Below, one piece after another: positions 47,001-59,265 of a stretch of DNA of 64,000 nucleotides. Origin of the DNA: Chrysomallon squamiferum (lineage: Eukaryota; Mollusca; Gastropoda; Neomphalida; Peltospiridae); NCBI GenBank assembly GCA_012295275.1, contig CM022673.1:23665081-23729080 (forward strand), read 5' to 3'. Below the pieces are notes generated by a model that was given only the letters and a program-made list of their open reading frames with translations, made no database searches and was not told the DNA's origin. Both the position numbers and the translations under genes were made by a program. How positions within the stretch are numbered: the stretch's first letter is position 1; each line of letters opens with the position of its first letter.

Positions 47001-47279
47001 CCGCTCTCTGGACTTTAAACTGTTTCAAGTTGAAAGATGGTTGCTTGTCAACGTTGAGAAAACTGGTTGGTTTAAAAGAGAAAATGGTTTGTAATCATTT
47101 AAGGTTCAAATTCCATATATGCGTTACCGATAAGTCCCCGAAAACATTTTTGATTGTAATCAGATTATCTTCTACAATTTATAGATGTTATCTGATATAC
47201 TTTTTACGTGGTAACAAAGCAAATATTCTAATAAAAAAAAGAAGAAAATCCTCTAAATCATATTTAAAAAATTGCAGCA

Positions 47280-47318
47280 AAACAACAAAAAAAAAAAAAA
47301 AAAAAAAAAAATAAAAAA
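47280..47318. repeat. Poly(A) tract
   Basis: An A-rich run of about 30 between innexin and ABCB8. The 94-codon frame at 47030-47314 runs into it and is not supported as a gene. Confidence 0.9.
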
Positions 47319-47513
47319 ATATATAATAATCTAAATAAAAGAAATAGCAATCCAATAAAAAAAATCCTAAATATTGGTAGATAGATATTAAATAACCTCA
47401 ATTCATATTTGTGAGAACAGAGAATGTGGTTACGTTTCCATTTTTGAAGAAGGTTAAAAACAATGGTGCGTTAAGCTGATGGAGGTCATAGGAACTGTCT
47501 TAGAGGAAGAGCA

Positions 47514-47540
47514 AGTATGGCGGCCCCCATTGAAACGTGA
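47514..47540 (+). promoter_or_regulatory. YY1-like ATGGCGGC motif and 7-codon upstream ORF of ABCB8
   Basis: aagtATGGCGGCCCCC resembles a YY1 site, common at housekeeping and mitochondrial gene starts. Its ATG (47517) opens a seven-codon frame (MAAPIET, TGA at 47538-47540) 65 bp before the ABCB8 ATG. The sequence is seen directly; both roles are inferred. Confidence 0.45.
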
Positions 47541-47605
47541 TGTTATTATTTTGAAAATTCGTTAAAGGATAAGCTGTCATCCTTTTATTGAATTTACAAG
47601 AAAAA

Positions 47606-50600
47606 ATGTTGTTATTTAACAGACCAATTTTACTGTTGACCAGACATTATTTTGTAACAAATCTACGTAGTACTGTCCATAGCATTGATTCAAAGTAAGT
47701 CAAAAATATTAGTTTCATATTATTATTACTATTTAATAATTTATTATTATTACTATTTATTACTATTACTATTACTAAGTATTAGCATAATAGTATTACT
47801 ATTACTGTGAGTTGTAACAATTTACTTAGTTACAGTTAGTAACTAACTTTTATTACTGTTAGTATTACTTTACTAATTTAATTTTAACATTAATAGTAAA
47901 ATAATAGTAATAATTATACTACTAAAGGTAATATTAACTGAAATATACTTTTTATAGCTTTATATTAAATTTTCATTTCAGTTTGTCTTTAACACCAGGT
48001 AATGCTAGTAATAGTAGCAACACATAAATAACACAAAAAAAGTAATTATTTCATATTGTTTGTCACTTTGTGCCATAAATAATAAAATGACAAACTGAAA
48101 CTTTTAAAGTTTTGTTATTATTGTTAGGATAATTAATTAATTAATTATTTTAAATGATAAATTATGCTAATTAGAGTGTTATATATATTACATGTACTAT
48201 TTTAAATATATACATGTATGCACTTTATAATATTGATCTCAGTATTGCAGTCTGAATTAAGCTGTAAAAATCTGCTTTAACGTTTATATCATGTCAGATG
48301 GTATTTGTGGATTATTTAAAGGTAACAGTAATTACCAGTGTTTATATACAGTCATAATTAAAATTATTAGTATTCTTAATAATATTATTATTATGAGTGT
48401 ATCATTCCACAATATTGCATCACATTCACATCACAATAAAGTACTTGTATGTCTCCTTACTGAAACCAGTTTTTGTGGTGGTTTCAATTCACAATATCCA
48501 AGGTGGAACAGTCCTTGTGAAATAAATAACCACAGTTACCTGCCTGTCCCATAACTGAATGTTGCTTGTAAATTAAATAATTACTTAATATTTCTTTCTG
48601 ATGTCAGAAACTTAGCCTCCTTTCAGTGTGATAAATGTCTGAGTTTATCTTCATGGAAGGAGATTAATTGTCAGGAAGTCATTTACAGGTTTATTTGTGT
48701 CTGTATGTATGTCTGTTTTACCCTCACCAAGTCCTTATTTTTCAGTTAATTGTATTACAGTGTTTGTCTCTATTCCAGTGTATAATTAATCTTTTACTTT
48801 GCAGATTTACTTGTTTGAGAAGATGCAGTCAACATTCACTGCAAGCACATTGTCGTCTGAAGAGTCCAAGTGTTCACATGTTTATCAAAGACTTGAAAAA
48901 CATCTACACCAAGCAGTTCTCTCCGCTTGCCAGATTCATTTCCAGACTACCACAACGTCTGCCAGCTACGACAACTCTTCCTGCTGGTTGCCTAGCGACA
49001 TGTCTTATTTTTTATTATCATGCCTCAAGAAATGTTGAATGTGCAGCAAAACACGCAAAATCACGACTGGCAGGTCGCAGTGACCCCTCAGACTTGCCAG
49101 ATCCCCCATTTGACTGGAAAGCATTTCGCGAAATCCTTCTTCCAGAAATCTGGTACCTCATTGCTGCTGTTGTTGTAAGTTACTTACTCTCCTATTTGTT
49201 AATTTCCTGTCAAAGCCTGATGCAAAACAGAAAAGTAACATTTTGTTATTTTCAGAGTGCTCTGGCTGTGGCTGTGGTGAATATAAACATTCCACTTTTG
49301 ATGGGGGAGCTGGTGGATGCTGTGTCAAAGTTCACAGCTCAAACAGCGAAGAGCTTCATGGATGAAGTGAAGAAACCAGTCATGAAACTCATAATAATAT
49401 ATTCCATACAGGTACAGTTTACCTGGTTGTCATAGCAACATGTAGTATGGGTAATGTATACCACTGTTTTGTTAGAGCAATATATATGTAGTACATGTAC
49501 TGTAAACCTGGATGTCATAGCAACACATACTGCAGGTATTCATCTAGCTGGTTGTCATGGCAATATGTGGTCAGTGTAAATGTTATAGCAACATATATCA
49601 TTCATGTAACAGATTGTAACATGTATTAGATATTGAATCACTGTTGACTACCTTGTTATCATAGTGACTGATTACATACAAGTGTTGAGTTTCTGGTTAA
49701 TCTAGTCAAATGAATAAATCAAAGTGTGTTTATTATTTCAGGCAGTTTTGACATTTTTCTACATCTCACTTCTGTCAACTCTGGGGGAGAGAGTGGCACT
49801 CACTCTGAAGAAACAGCTCTTTGCCTCTCTCTTGAGTCAGGACATCGCATTCTTTGACAAACACAAAACAGGGGAGTTGATAGACAGGTATGTCTTGTTA
49901 TTTTACATAATTCGATCATGGGGCAAAGCTAGAGAGCAGAGATAACCTGGAAAGTCTATACTTGCCCATCACAGAACACAGCCAGGTTTCTGAATAAAAC
50001 AATGAGTCCACAAAATTCTCAATACACCTTGTGAAATAATAATAAAATAAAATAAAATAAAATAAAATAAAGTAAGAAACAAGATTCAACTTCCATTGCA
50101 CAAATGAGCTAGAGTTAAAAATATTATTGAAAAGATGTCACTTTTGAAAAAATGTGTTTGGGTTAAGCAGTCACTCCCTCCTAGCTATGCCATTTTGTTC
50201 ATACATAAAGAAATAATCAGGAAATAAAAGTTTCCAGATAAACATTTTGTTAATATACTTATTTAATTAATTCTGATCAATAAAAATCTGAATAATTTGT
50301 GAAAACAGGAAAATGTTTAATCAACATGTATAAAAGTATTAACTGTATGGTGGTGAGTAAAAAAGTAAATTTGTGATTGTATTTGATTTTTAACTTGTTA
50401 ACAGGTTAACAACAGATATCCAGGATTTTAAAAGTTCTTTCAAACTTTGCATTTCACAGGGTTTAAGATCAGTGACTCAGGTATGTTTTGTTTTATAATG
50501 TATCACTTTTTATGTAATATAAAACTATATAAAAGAAAATATTAATAATCTATTAGTTTTTATATATTATAAAACATATTTATAATGTATAAGTTTTTAT

Positions 50601-53600
50601 ATAATATGAAACAACATATTTTTAATGTATCAGATTTTATACAGTTATAAAAAACATAATTAAAATGCACTAGTTTTTATATAATTATAAGACAAAATAC
50701 TTATAATGTACCAATTATTAAATAATTATTTTTCTTTAAATATCTTTTTTGTTAAAATGTGTTCAGTTAATTATGATGATTATTTTATTATGATTAAAAA
50801 AAGATAATTTCAATCTCTAAAAGGAAAGATAAGTTTTATTTAATGTTTTTATTCAGACTGTTGGTTGTGTTGTTTCACTTCTGCTCATGTCAGTGAAGTT
50901 GACTGGTGTTATGCTTATTGTGGTTCCTGCTATTATAGTCGGTGGAACTTTACTGGGAACCAGTTTAAGACGTTTGTCAAAAGCTGCTCAAGATCAGGTT
51001 ATTTTTTTTAATTTATTTTAATTTTTCTCTTTTAAACAGCAACAAAGGTTAGCTTATATTTTTATGACTTTTTTTCTTATTAAACCAAATATATAGAATT
51101 TGTATCAAAACAAGTTAATGAAAATTTCAGTGTGAACAGTTTTCTCTAAATTGAAATAAATTATAATGTTGAATTCTTATAATTTTGATATTTTTAATTT
51201 CTTCTATTTCCATCACTGCATTACAAATATTTGGAAATATTTTTAAAAAAAGAAAGTGGAATCTGTTTTGTTTTCAGGTTGCCAAGGCAACAGCTGTAGC
51301 TGCAGAGGCTGTTGGAAATGTGCGCACAGTGAGAGCATTTGCTATGGAGGACAAAGAAAATGAGTGAGACATTTTTATTTCTTCATGTTTACATCCTTAC
51401 TTCATTCACCTAAAACATTCCTCTTTAAATTCTTCATACTGTGGTATTCTTTCAGCAAAGACAATTTAGTAACAAAATAAAAATTTTAATTAAATTGTCT
51501 TAATTCTTTCAGCAAAGACAATTTAGTAACAAAGAATTTTAATGAAAAAAAACGATCACTCTCATACTTTAAAATTATTATTATTATTATTACATCTTCC
51601 TGATAACCAGACATAAAAACTTGTGACAATTTATGTCAATGGTCACCATTGTTTTGAACACACTTCATGTGTCAGCAGCTGTCACAGTTCTGAAGTGATA
51701 TTTTGTCTGTAAATATAAAGATCGTAATTTATAAGATGACAATGAACATCTCTGTCACTTTAACCTTATTGAAAGAACTGATATGCTTTTTAGTAACAAT
51801 GTAAGTATTAGTAGTAGTATATGTATTAGTAATTGTGTACAGTATATTTAGTAGTAGACATAATATTTGTAGTTGTTCACTCAGAAAGAAATATTTCTCA
51901 TATTGTAATATTTTAAGAAAGTTTTATTATAATAACAATGCAGGTTACATGGACAACAGGTAGAGGAAGCATGTAAACTCAACATTCAGCTTGGAATTGG
52001 AATTGGAATATTCCAGGGTCTGGCTAACCTTGCACTTAATGGTAACACAACACTTTATTGATGTGTTCAGTAATTAGAAAATATAGTTAATTACTGACTA
52101 AATGAAAAAGCGTCACATTCAGTCTGTAATATCCCATAATAATTATCTATAAGAAAAATTTAAATTTGACAAACTGACATACACATGGTGTCATTGAAAT
52201 AGAAGTACAGTTGACATGCAGTACTGTACATGCTTGGCTGATGAGAGTGAGTTATGGGACAGGCAGGTAACTGTGGTTATTTATTTCACAAGGACTGTTC
52301 CACCTCAGAATTGAATTGAAACCACTAAAAAAACTGGTTTCAGTAAAGTAGAAGTTAGTGCTTTATTGTGATGTGAATGTGATGCAATATTGTGGAATAA
52401 GGCCAGGTATGAACACAGCATTATAATTTTTGACATGTTACGTATCATACTTGTAATCTGAATTGCTTCTGTAATGTAAGCTAAGGCAAATGTGACCCAC
52501 TCTACACTAGCTGTGTAAAGCAGGTGCTAATGTTAGAAGAGAGCTAAACACTGTCATCACTTCCAGTTTCACATGCTCTGTGTAAAATCATTTATTGGCA
52601 GGTATTGTTCTGGGGACTATTTTTGCTGGTGGATGGATGTTGTCAGTGAGTGAACTGACAGCTGGAGATTTGATGTCTTTTCTGGTAGCCACGCAGACAA
52701 TAGAGAGGTGAGTTTTAAAATTAGTTATCTTATTTTACATGTTAAACAAACAGTGTTTACTTGTTAACTAATAGTGTTTTACATATACAACTAACAGTGT
52801 TTTACATATACAACTAACAGTGTTTTACATATTAAACTAACAGTGTTTTACACATACAACTAACAGTGTTTTACATATACAACTAACAGTGTTTTACCTG
52901 TTAAATTAACAGTTTTACATGTTAAACTAACAGTGTTTTACATTTTAAACTAACTGTTTTACACATACAACTAAAAGTGTTTTACATGCTAAACTAACAG
53001 TTTTACATGTTAAACTAACAGTGTTTTACATTTTAAACTAACTGTTTTACACATAAACTAACAGTGTTTTATATGCTAAACTAACAGTGTTTTACATGTT
53101 AAATTAACTGTGTATCACAATGATTTCTGTCTCAGTGACTTGTTAAGTACATTCAGGTTTCCTAGCAACAAAATCAGTGTAGAAACAAAAAATGTTGTGG
53201 TGCTGATTAACAAATAAAACACAAACGTGGCATCCTCATTAATGAAAACATTTGTAAAAATTGTATTGTTTATTCCTTTCTTCAGCTAATAAATAATGAC
53301 ACATTTCTTCACTAACTTACATTTCATCTGACTTCATTTTTTTTTTTGTAAAGAGTTCTACATAATTTTTGTATTAAAGGATGTTTGAAGTTTGTTAATT
53401 TTTAATGCACAAAATCAAATTTTCAGGTCACTGGCACAGATGTCATTGTTGTTTGGTCAGGTGGTTCGTGGATTAGGTGCAGGTGCAAGAGTCTTTGAGG
53501 TATTTCACCTGTTATCATTTCATTCATGCTCATTAATTTATCTTGTTATTTCACTCTTTAAACTGATTTTATTTTTTTGTCAATATGTACAGTTCATGAT

Positions 53601-56600
53601 GGTATTAGTACAAATGTTTCACATTTCTTTGTTTGCTGAGTGGTAAGATTATGGAGTATTAGTAGCAGAATTTTGTGATCATCTTTTTAACATTTCATAC
53701 TGATCAGTTAAGAAGACGAGAAAAATAACAAAAAATGTTTTATATATACTCTCAAACTTTGATACACGATAAAGTGACGAGGTTAAGAGATTACAAGTTA
53801 GGTTTTTTGTTGTTTTTTTTTCCTCTGATTGTTAAAAGTGACAGATATTTAAAATAAATAACAAGTTGTTTATCTGGTCATAGTACATCAACACAAAACC
53901 TGAGATTCCACTGAAGGGAGGTGAGAAAATGCACAGGATCCAGGGTAATATTGAGTTCTCTGATGTTTCATTCTCATACCCAGCACGTCCTGACCAGGTA
54001 ATTGTTTCATTCTTATTTTCATTTTATCTGTTTCACAAATCAGTGTCTTTAGTTTTTAAATCTCGACTGATATTTCCTAATTTCCAAATATTTCCTCTTT
54101 TTTTTTTTATATTAAAAATCAAAAATAAGTAATTGTATTTTGTATTTATTGTGATATTAATGTAAACGTGAAAATATTAGGACACTAATTAATGAGACTG
54201 TGACACCAACGAAATCAGTTAAAACTGTTTTAGTAATTAAATTAATTAATTGAATTTCAGGTTGTGTTACACAATTTCAGTCTTTCTGTACCAGGAGGTG
54301 GTGTTGTTGCTTTGGTTGGCTTGTCAGGGGGAGGTAACTACTTTAAATCAAGAGAAAAGTTTAATATGACCTGATAGCACAGATGGATGTAAATACAGAA
54401 TTTAAATTTTTTTTGTAATAAAACTAACTTCCTGCTATGGTTTTAAGCTGTTTTGTGTTCCATCAGATTTTTATCTCATCTGAAATATTAAATATCCAAA
54501 ACACATCTGAGAGGTGAAAGTATTAGTAATATGTAACATATACAAAATATGTCACATATGTAAAAGTTGTATGTAAAAGTAATGTGTATAAGTGATATGT
54601 AAAAGTAATGTGTATAAGTAATATGTAAAAGTAATGTGTATAAATGGTATGTAAAAGTAATGTGTATAAATGGTATGTAAAAGTAATGTGTATAAGTGGT
54701 ATGTGAAAGTAATCTGTATAAGTGATATCGAAAAGTAATGTGTATAAGTGAAATGTAAAAGTAATGTGTATAAGTGAAATGTAAAAGTAATGTGTATAAG
54801 TGATATGTAAAAGTAATGTGTATAAGTGATATGTAAAAGTAATGTGTATAAGTGATATGTAAAAGTAATGTGTATAAGTGGTATGTGAAAGTAATCTGTA
54901 TAAGTGATATGTAAAAGTAATGTGTATAAGTGATATGTAAAAGTAATGTTTATAAGTGATATGTCAAAAGTAATGTGTATAAGTGATATGTGAAAGTAAT
55001 GTATAAGTGATATGTGAAAGTAATGTGTATGTCATATGTAAAAATAATGTGATAAAAAATGTATGTCATATGTGTATATAAGTGATATGTAAAAAGTAAT
55101 GTGTATAAGTGATATGTGAAAGTAATGTATATAAATGATATGTGAAAATATGTGTATAAGTGATATGTAAAAATAATGGGTATAAGTGAAATGTAAAAGT
55201 AAAAAAGTGAAATGTAAAAAGTAATGTGTATAAATTGAAATGTAAAAGTAATGTGTATAAGTGATATGTAAAAAGTAATGTGTAAAAAATGTAAAAGTAA
55301 TGTATAAGTGATATGTAAAAGTAATCTGTATAAGTGATATGTAAAAGTAATGTGTATAAGTGAAATGTGAAAGTAATGTGTATAAGTGATATGTGAAAGT
55401 AATGTGTATAAGATATGTGTAAAAGTAATGTGTATAAGTGAAATGTAAAAGTAATGTGTATAAGTGAAATGTAAAAGTAATGTGTATAAGTGAAATGTAA
55501 AAGTAATGTGTATAAGTGATATGTGAAAGTAATGTGTAAAAATAATGTGTATAAGTGTGTAATGTGTATAAGTGATGTGTAAAGTAATGTGTATGTATAA
55601 GTGAAATGTGAAAGTAATGTGTATATATGTAAAAAGTGATAATGTAAAAATGTAAAAGTGTATAAGTGAAATGTAAAAATATGTGTGTGTATAAAGTAAG
55701 TATGAAAATGTAAAAGTAATGTGTAAAAGTAAGTGTATAATTGAAAATGTGAAAGTAATGTGTATAAGTGAAATGTAAAAGTAATGTGTATAAGTGAAAT
55801 GTAAAAGTAATGTGTATAAGTGAAATGTAAAAGTAATGTGTATAAGTGATATGTGAAATGATGTTTACACAGGAAAGTCAACAGTTGCGGCTCTCTTAGA
55901 ACGTTTCTATGATGTGAGTGAAGGAAAGATAACTCTGGATGGTCGAGACATTAGAGAACTTGATCCTACCTGGCTGAGAGGTCAAGCTATTGGTTTTATT
56001 AACCAGGTGCAATTAAAACTCTGTATTTAAGCTACAGCAAAATTAAAATTTTACATGTAAATTTATAATTTTACATTTGGTCTAGTAGGTAAATTCTAAA
56101 TTTTACATTTGGACTAGTAGGTAAATTTTGAATTTTACATTTAAATTTACAGTTAAATTTTCAATTTAATTGCACATGTATGTTTTTAGATAGTTAAACA
56201 AGAAGCTGGTTGGAAGTAAACTTACATTTGCTATGAAATGCAAACGTTTGTTATCCCCATTTTTGTCTGAACAAAGTGCGGTGAGACTAATCATTAAATG
56301 TGTTAGATTGTTATGATAACTTGTTTTTCCACAGGAGCCAGTTCTCTTTGCTACCACTGTGATGGAGAACATTCGTTATGGCCGACCTGATGCTACTGAT
56401 GAGGAGGTTTGTTTTTACTAAAAATAATTACAAAAGATACGGGTTTATTTTTTCTCGGTTTTGGGGCAATATTAATTCTATATAGAGACATAGCATGAGT
56501 ATGCATTTAACACATTTATATAATTGTTGCACTTAATTACAGTCTGTACATGTTTTTAATATTTGTTTTTTTGATAAGAGAAAATAGGATCAAAGTGCTC

Positions 56601-58944
56601 ATATTATTATATTTGATGAGTGTATTTAAATAACAATTTTTGTTCAGGTGATTAAAGCAGCAGAACTGGCGAATGCTCACGACTTTGTGAGTCAGTTTCC
56701 ACAAGGCTACAACACCGTGCTTGGCGAGAGGGGGGTTACTGTGTCTGGGGGACAGAAACAGAGGATAGCCATTGCCCGAGCACTCATCAAAAACCCCTCC
56801 ATTCTTGTCCTGGACGAGGCTACAAGGTTTGATGTTCATTTAAACGCAACGTTTATTTAAATTAGATGTGTTGTAGAGCGTTTCTCTGACTGGCAAGAGT
56901 TTACTGAGAAAGAAAAAAAAACTTAACATCAGATGTGAAATCTCTTAATTCAGTGTGTGAAAGCTTGACAGATTAACATTTTAGAAAGAGAAAAATTCAG
57001 AGATAAAAAACAGGTTAATAATTTAGATCTGAGTGATTTCTTCTGTTGATTTGTCTTGAAAATGTCAACTCAAGTTAAGTGGTGGTAAATGTAACTGCTG
57101 TTTGTTACACATAATTTTTTTGATATTTTGCTTTCTTACATTACTTTTTGTTGTTTTTTTCTTAATAAATTTCAGGATAATTTTTGTAAATTATACAAAA
57201 TGTATACATTTCTTCTGTTCAGACCTTTTATTATTTTATTTTGATTTATTCTTACTATATGCAATAATTAACATTAAATCTTAAAATAAATAAATAAATA
57301 AATAAAATAAAGAAGAAGGTAGGATAGTTGTATTCATATTAACTTGGTACAGGTCATGTTTAGAAAACATGCTGTGGTATTATAAATGTTTGAAAAAAAA
57401 AATAAAAACATGGTAGTTGATTTCATGTCTTAATATGAGAGGAAATAATAATCAATTTATTCTGTATGAAGTTGAATGATTTGGCAGAGTGCTCTTTGCA
57501 TAATAGAACAATTCATAGAAAATACAACATCTTTTATCACATTTATTAACATAACATACTAAATAACAAAACAATGTTTTATGTGTGTGTGACAAACATA
57601 ATTTATCAAAATGTATATAAATGTAGAGTTTACTGTTGAGTGTGTCACGGTGAAAGTAAGAAGTATGACTAATGTTGATTACAGACAAACAGCAGTGAAC
57701 AGATCTGTTATACTAGTCTTATCTGGGGTGTTGGCTTCTTAATAAAATTATATATATGTATATATATATATTGTGTATGAGTGAGTGAGTGTTTCTGTCA
57801 GTTTAAGTGCCTGTGTGAATGTGACACAGTTCATGTTGAACAAAAAATTAAAAGTCATTACAGTGAACCATATTTGTTTATGAAATTATTTATTTTTTTA
57901 ATGCACTGAAATATGTTAATTTGAATTTGGTTACATTCATATTTAAAATACGTTTTTATTTTATTATAATACACTAAATATATTTTAATACACTAACTGT
58001 ATGTATTATGATCTAATACACTGGATATGTATATATTATATTTTATTTTAATAAACTGAAGATGTATTTATTGTACTTAGTAGCTAAATATGTATGTATT
58101 AATACATTTTAATATACTAGATGTAAATGTACTATATTTTAATACTTTAGATGTAAATGTACTATATTTAACTACACTAGATGTAAATGTACTATATTTT
58201 AACACAATAGATGTAAATGTACTATATTTTAATATACTAGATGTAAATGTACTATATTTTAATACACTAAATGTAAATATACTATATTTTAATACACTAG
58301 ATGTATTTTATGTGTCACATTTTTTAGTGCACTGGATGCAGAGTCAGAGAGAGTGGTTCAGGAAGCTTTAGACAAAGTGATCAAAGGTGAGCAGTGAGCA
58401 GGATTACTCACTTTTATCTTACTGTGTTGTTTATCTGCTGTTATAAACTGTTGTTTGTCTGCTGTTACAAACTGTTTTTTATCTGCTGTTATAAACTGTT
58501 GTTTATCTGCTGTTATAAACTGTGTTGTTTATGTGCAGATCGTACAGTCATCGTCATTGCACATCGGCTGAGCACCATCAGAAACGCTGACATGATCGCA
58601 GTCGTCTCCAACGGCAAAATAGTGGAGGTAAACTCACTTTCACTTTCACTTTCACCTCCAGTTACCAAAAAACTATTTTCTCTTCTCTATTCAGATGTTT
58701 TTACATTTTAAATTAAAAAATAACCACATGAAAAAAAAGAAGAAAAACGTTACCTGACATTATGTGAAGTTTCAATGTTTATTGTGTGTCGGGTTCATTT
58801 TAAATTTAATGAAATGTTTTACAGAAAGGAACACACAGGGTGCTGAAGAAGAAGAAAGGCTTGTACTGGGAACTGATCAGAAAACAAGAACTAGAAGAAG
58901 AAATATTAGTTCACGAAAAACACACCGAGTCTGAGGGATTTTAA
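47606..58944 (+). CDS. ABCB8: ABCB8-type mitochondrial ABC half-transporter, complete
   Basis: Eighteen exons join in phase into 726 codons: 47606-47694, 48805-49174, 49256-49411, 49742-49887, 50405-50480, 50857-50997, 51278-51363, 51944-52041, 52602-52707, 53427-53499, 53884-53997, 54261-54333, 55873-56006, 56335-56406, 56648-56826, 58328-58386, 58539-58627, 58825-58944. The N-terminus ([20 protein letters not shown]) is basic and hydrophobic without acids, fitting a mitochondrial presequence. One transmembrane domain is followed by one nucleotide-binding domain, and the protein dimerises in the inner membrane. Blocks such as [52 protein letters not shown] and the C-terminal half match ABCB8 rather than ABCB10 or ABCB7. 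ABCB8 is linked to mitochondrial iron handling and a mitochondrial K-ATP channel complex in vertebrates. All active-site motifs are intact. Human ABCB8 has a similar length (735). Confidence 0.95.
48404..48555 (+). repeat. Dispersed repeat, copy A (ABCB8 intron 1)
   Basis: About 150 bp from attccacaatattgcatcac to cctgcctgtcccataact recur in inverted orientation at 52251-52400 with clear similarity. No target duplication or terminal inverted repeat was found. It may be a small non-autonomous element. Confidence 0.8.
49420..49640 (+). repeat. Degenerate repeat with GTTGTCATAGCAAC motifs (ABCB8 intron 3)
   Basis: Three to four loose copies of ctggttgtcatagcaacat at 49426, 49511, 49551 and 49582. 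The core resembles the RFX X-box half-site pair. One copy is preceded by acatactgcag|gtattcat, similar to the exon 3 end catacag|gtacagt. Confidence 0.6.
50485..50735 (+). repeat. Degenerate AT-rich repeat after ABCB8 exon 5
   Basis: Four to five imperfect units of ataatgtatcagtttttata, then taatataaaacaa, start within 20 bp of the exon 5 donor. Confidence 0.75.
52251..52400 (-). repeat. Dispersed repeat, copy B (ABCB8 intron 8)
   Basis: The inverted partner of the repeat at 48404-48555. With it, the two introns could pair in the primary transcript over about 150 bp, enclosing exons 2-8. Confidence 0.8.
52725..53112 (+). repeat. 26-28-bp 'ttacatgttaaactaacagt' minisatellite (ABCB8 intron 9)
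   Basis: About 14 units with tacatgttaaactaacagtg and variants tacatatacaactaacagtg. No exon sequence is included. Confidence 0.93.
54530..55862 (+). repeat. 26-bp 'aaaagtaatgtgtataagtg' minisatellite (ABCB8 intron 12)
   Basis: Roughly 50 units of aaaagtaatgtgtataagtg followed by atatgt, extending to the acceptor of exon 13, which splits the Walker A motif. Units alternate gatatgt and gaaatgt. The 271-codon minus frame (Leu/His/Tyr/Thr-rich) is a by-product. Confidence 0.95.
56040..56170 (+). repeat. Short 'aattttacatttggactagt' repeat (ABCB8 intron 13)
   Basis: Three to four units of aattttacatttggactagt followed by aggtaaatt, starting about 35 bp after the exon 13 donor. Confidence 0.7.
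56827..58085 (+). other. AT-rich part of ABCB8 intron 15
   Basis: No exon, gene or recognisable element. It contains short (AAAT)n at 57285-57310, (TA)n near 57750 and degenerate 'aatacactaaatatattt' words from 57890 that grade into the minisatellite that follows. Confidence 0.7.
58086..58310 (+). repeat. 30-bp minisatellite next to ABCB8 exon 16, junction-like
   Basis: About eight units of tactatattttaatacacta followed by gatgtaaatg. The segment TTTTAATACACTAGATGTA aligns with the exon 16 acceptor and start TTTTAGTGCACTGGATGCA at 15 of 19 positions, so the unit appears to descend from that junction. Confidence 0.9.
58420..58538 (+). repeat. Minisatellite carrying the ABCB8 exon 17 acceptor region
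   Basis: Four to five units of ctgttgtttatctgctgtta followed by taaa, the last of which becomes the real acceptor tgttgtttatgtgcag|AT. The decoy units read ctgctg in place of gtgcag, so their AG is missing. Confidence 0.9.
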
Positions 58945-58995
58945 AACAGAAACATTTCAGTTTTTTAGTGAAACACTGAGAACATTTGGTATGCA

Positions 58996-59265
58996 AATAA
59001 ACATTTAGCTATTTTTAGAGCGTGTGTAATAACTGTATTATTTATTCAGAATGGACTTTACAGTAATAGAAGTGTCCTGTTTTAGAATAAGCTAATTGTA
59101 ATATGTGTATATCCTGAACTGATCTTATGTACATAATGTAGCTTTTCGAACTTTGTCATTTTATGAACTAATCTCAAGATTGTTGTTGGATATTTGTAAT
59201 TTGCAACATTTATTTTTGATTGCTCTCTTGTTTAAATATAAAATATTTTTATATCACCTAATAAA
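58996..59265 (+). terminator. Candidate polyadenylation signals of ABCB8
   Basis: AATAAA occurs at 58996-59001 (52 bp after the stop) and again at 59260-59265. Either would end the transcript before the gene-free right flank. Confidence 0.5.

Larger units (their letters stand above)
48805..53499 (+). other. ABCB8 exons 2-10: leader and transmembrane domain
   Basis: Exon 2 (residues 31-153) holds the matrix leader, a hydrophobic stretch ([12 protein letters not shown]) and the first core segment ([14 protein letters not shown]). Exons 3-10 encode the rest of the six-helix core, including [20 protein letters not shown] and [20 protein letters not shown], the family's intracellular coupling region. 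Confidence 0.85.
53884..58944 (+). other. ABCB8 exons 11-18: nucleotide-binding domain
   Basis: Motifs in order: A-loop FSYPARP (exon 11); Walker A GLSGGGKST (505-513, split by intron 12); Q-loop Gln554 at the end of exon 13; signature VSGGQ (610-614; many relatives have LSGGQ); Walker B ILVLDE (630-635); D-loop SALD (638-641, split by intron 15); H-loop His666 (IAHRLST). The set is complete, so ATP hydrolysis should be possible. Confidence 0.93.

Noticed and set aside
47030-47314. 94-codon plus-strand frame upstream of ABCB8
   Set aside because: It ends in a poly(A) Lys run, matches no known family and has no splice connection.
55066-55881. 271-codon minus-strand His/Tyr/Leu/Thr frame
   Set aside because: It arises from the 26-bp intronic minisatellite in ABCB8 intron 12.
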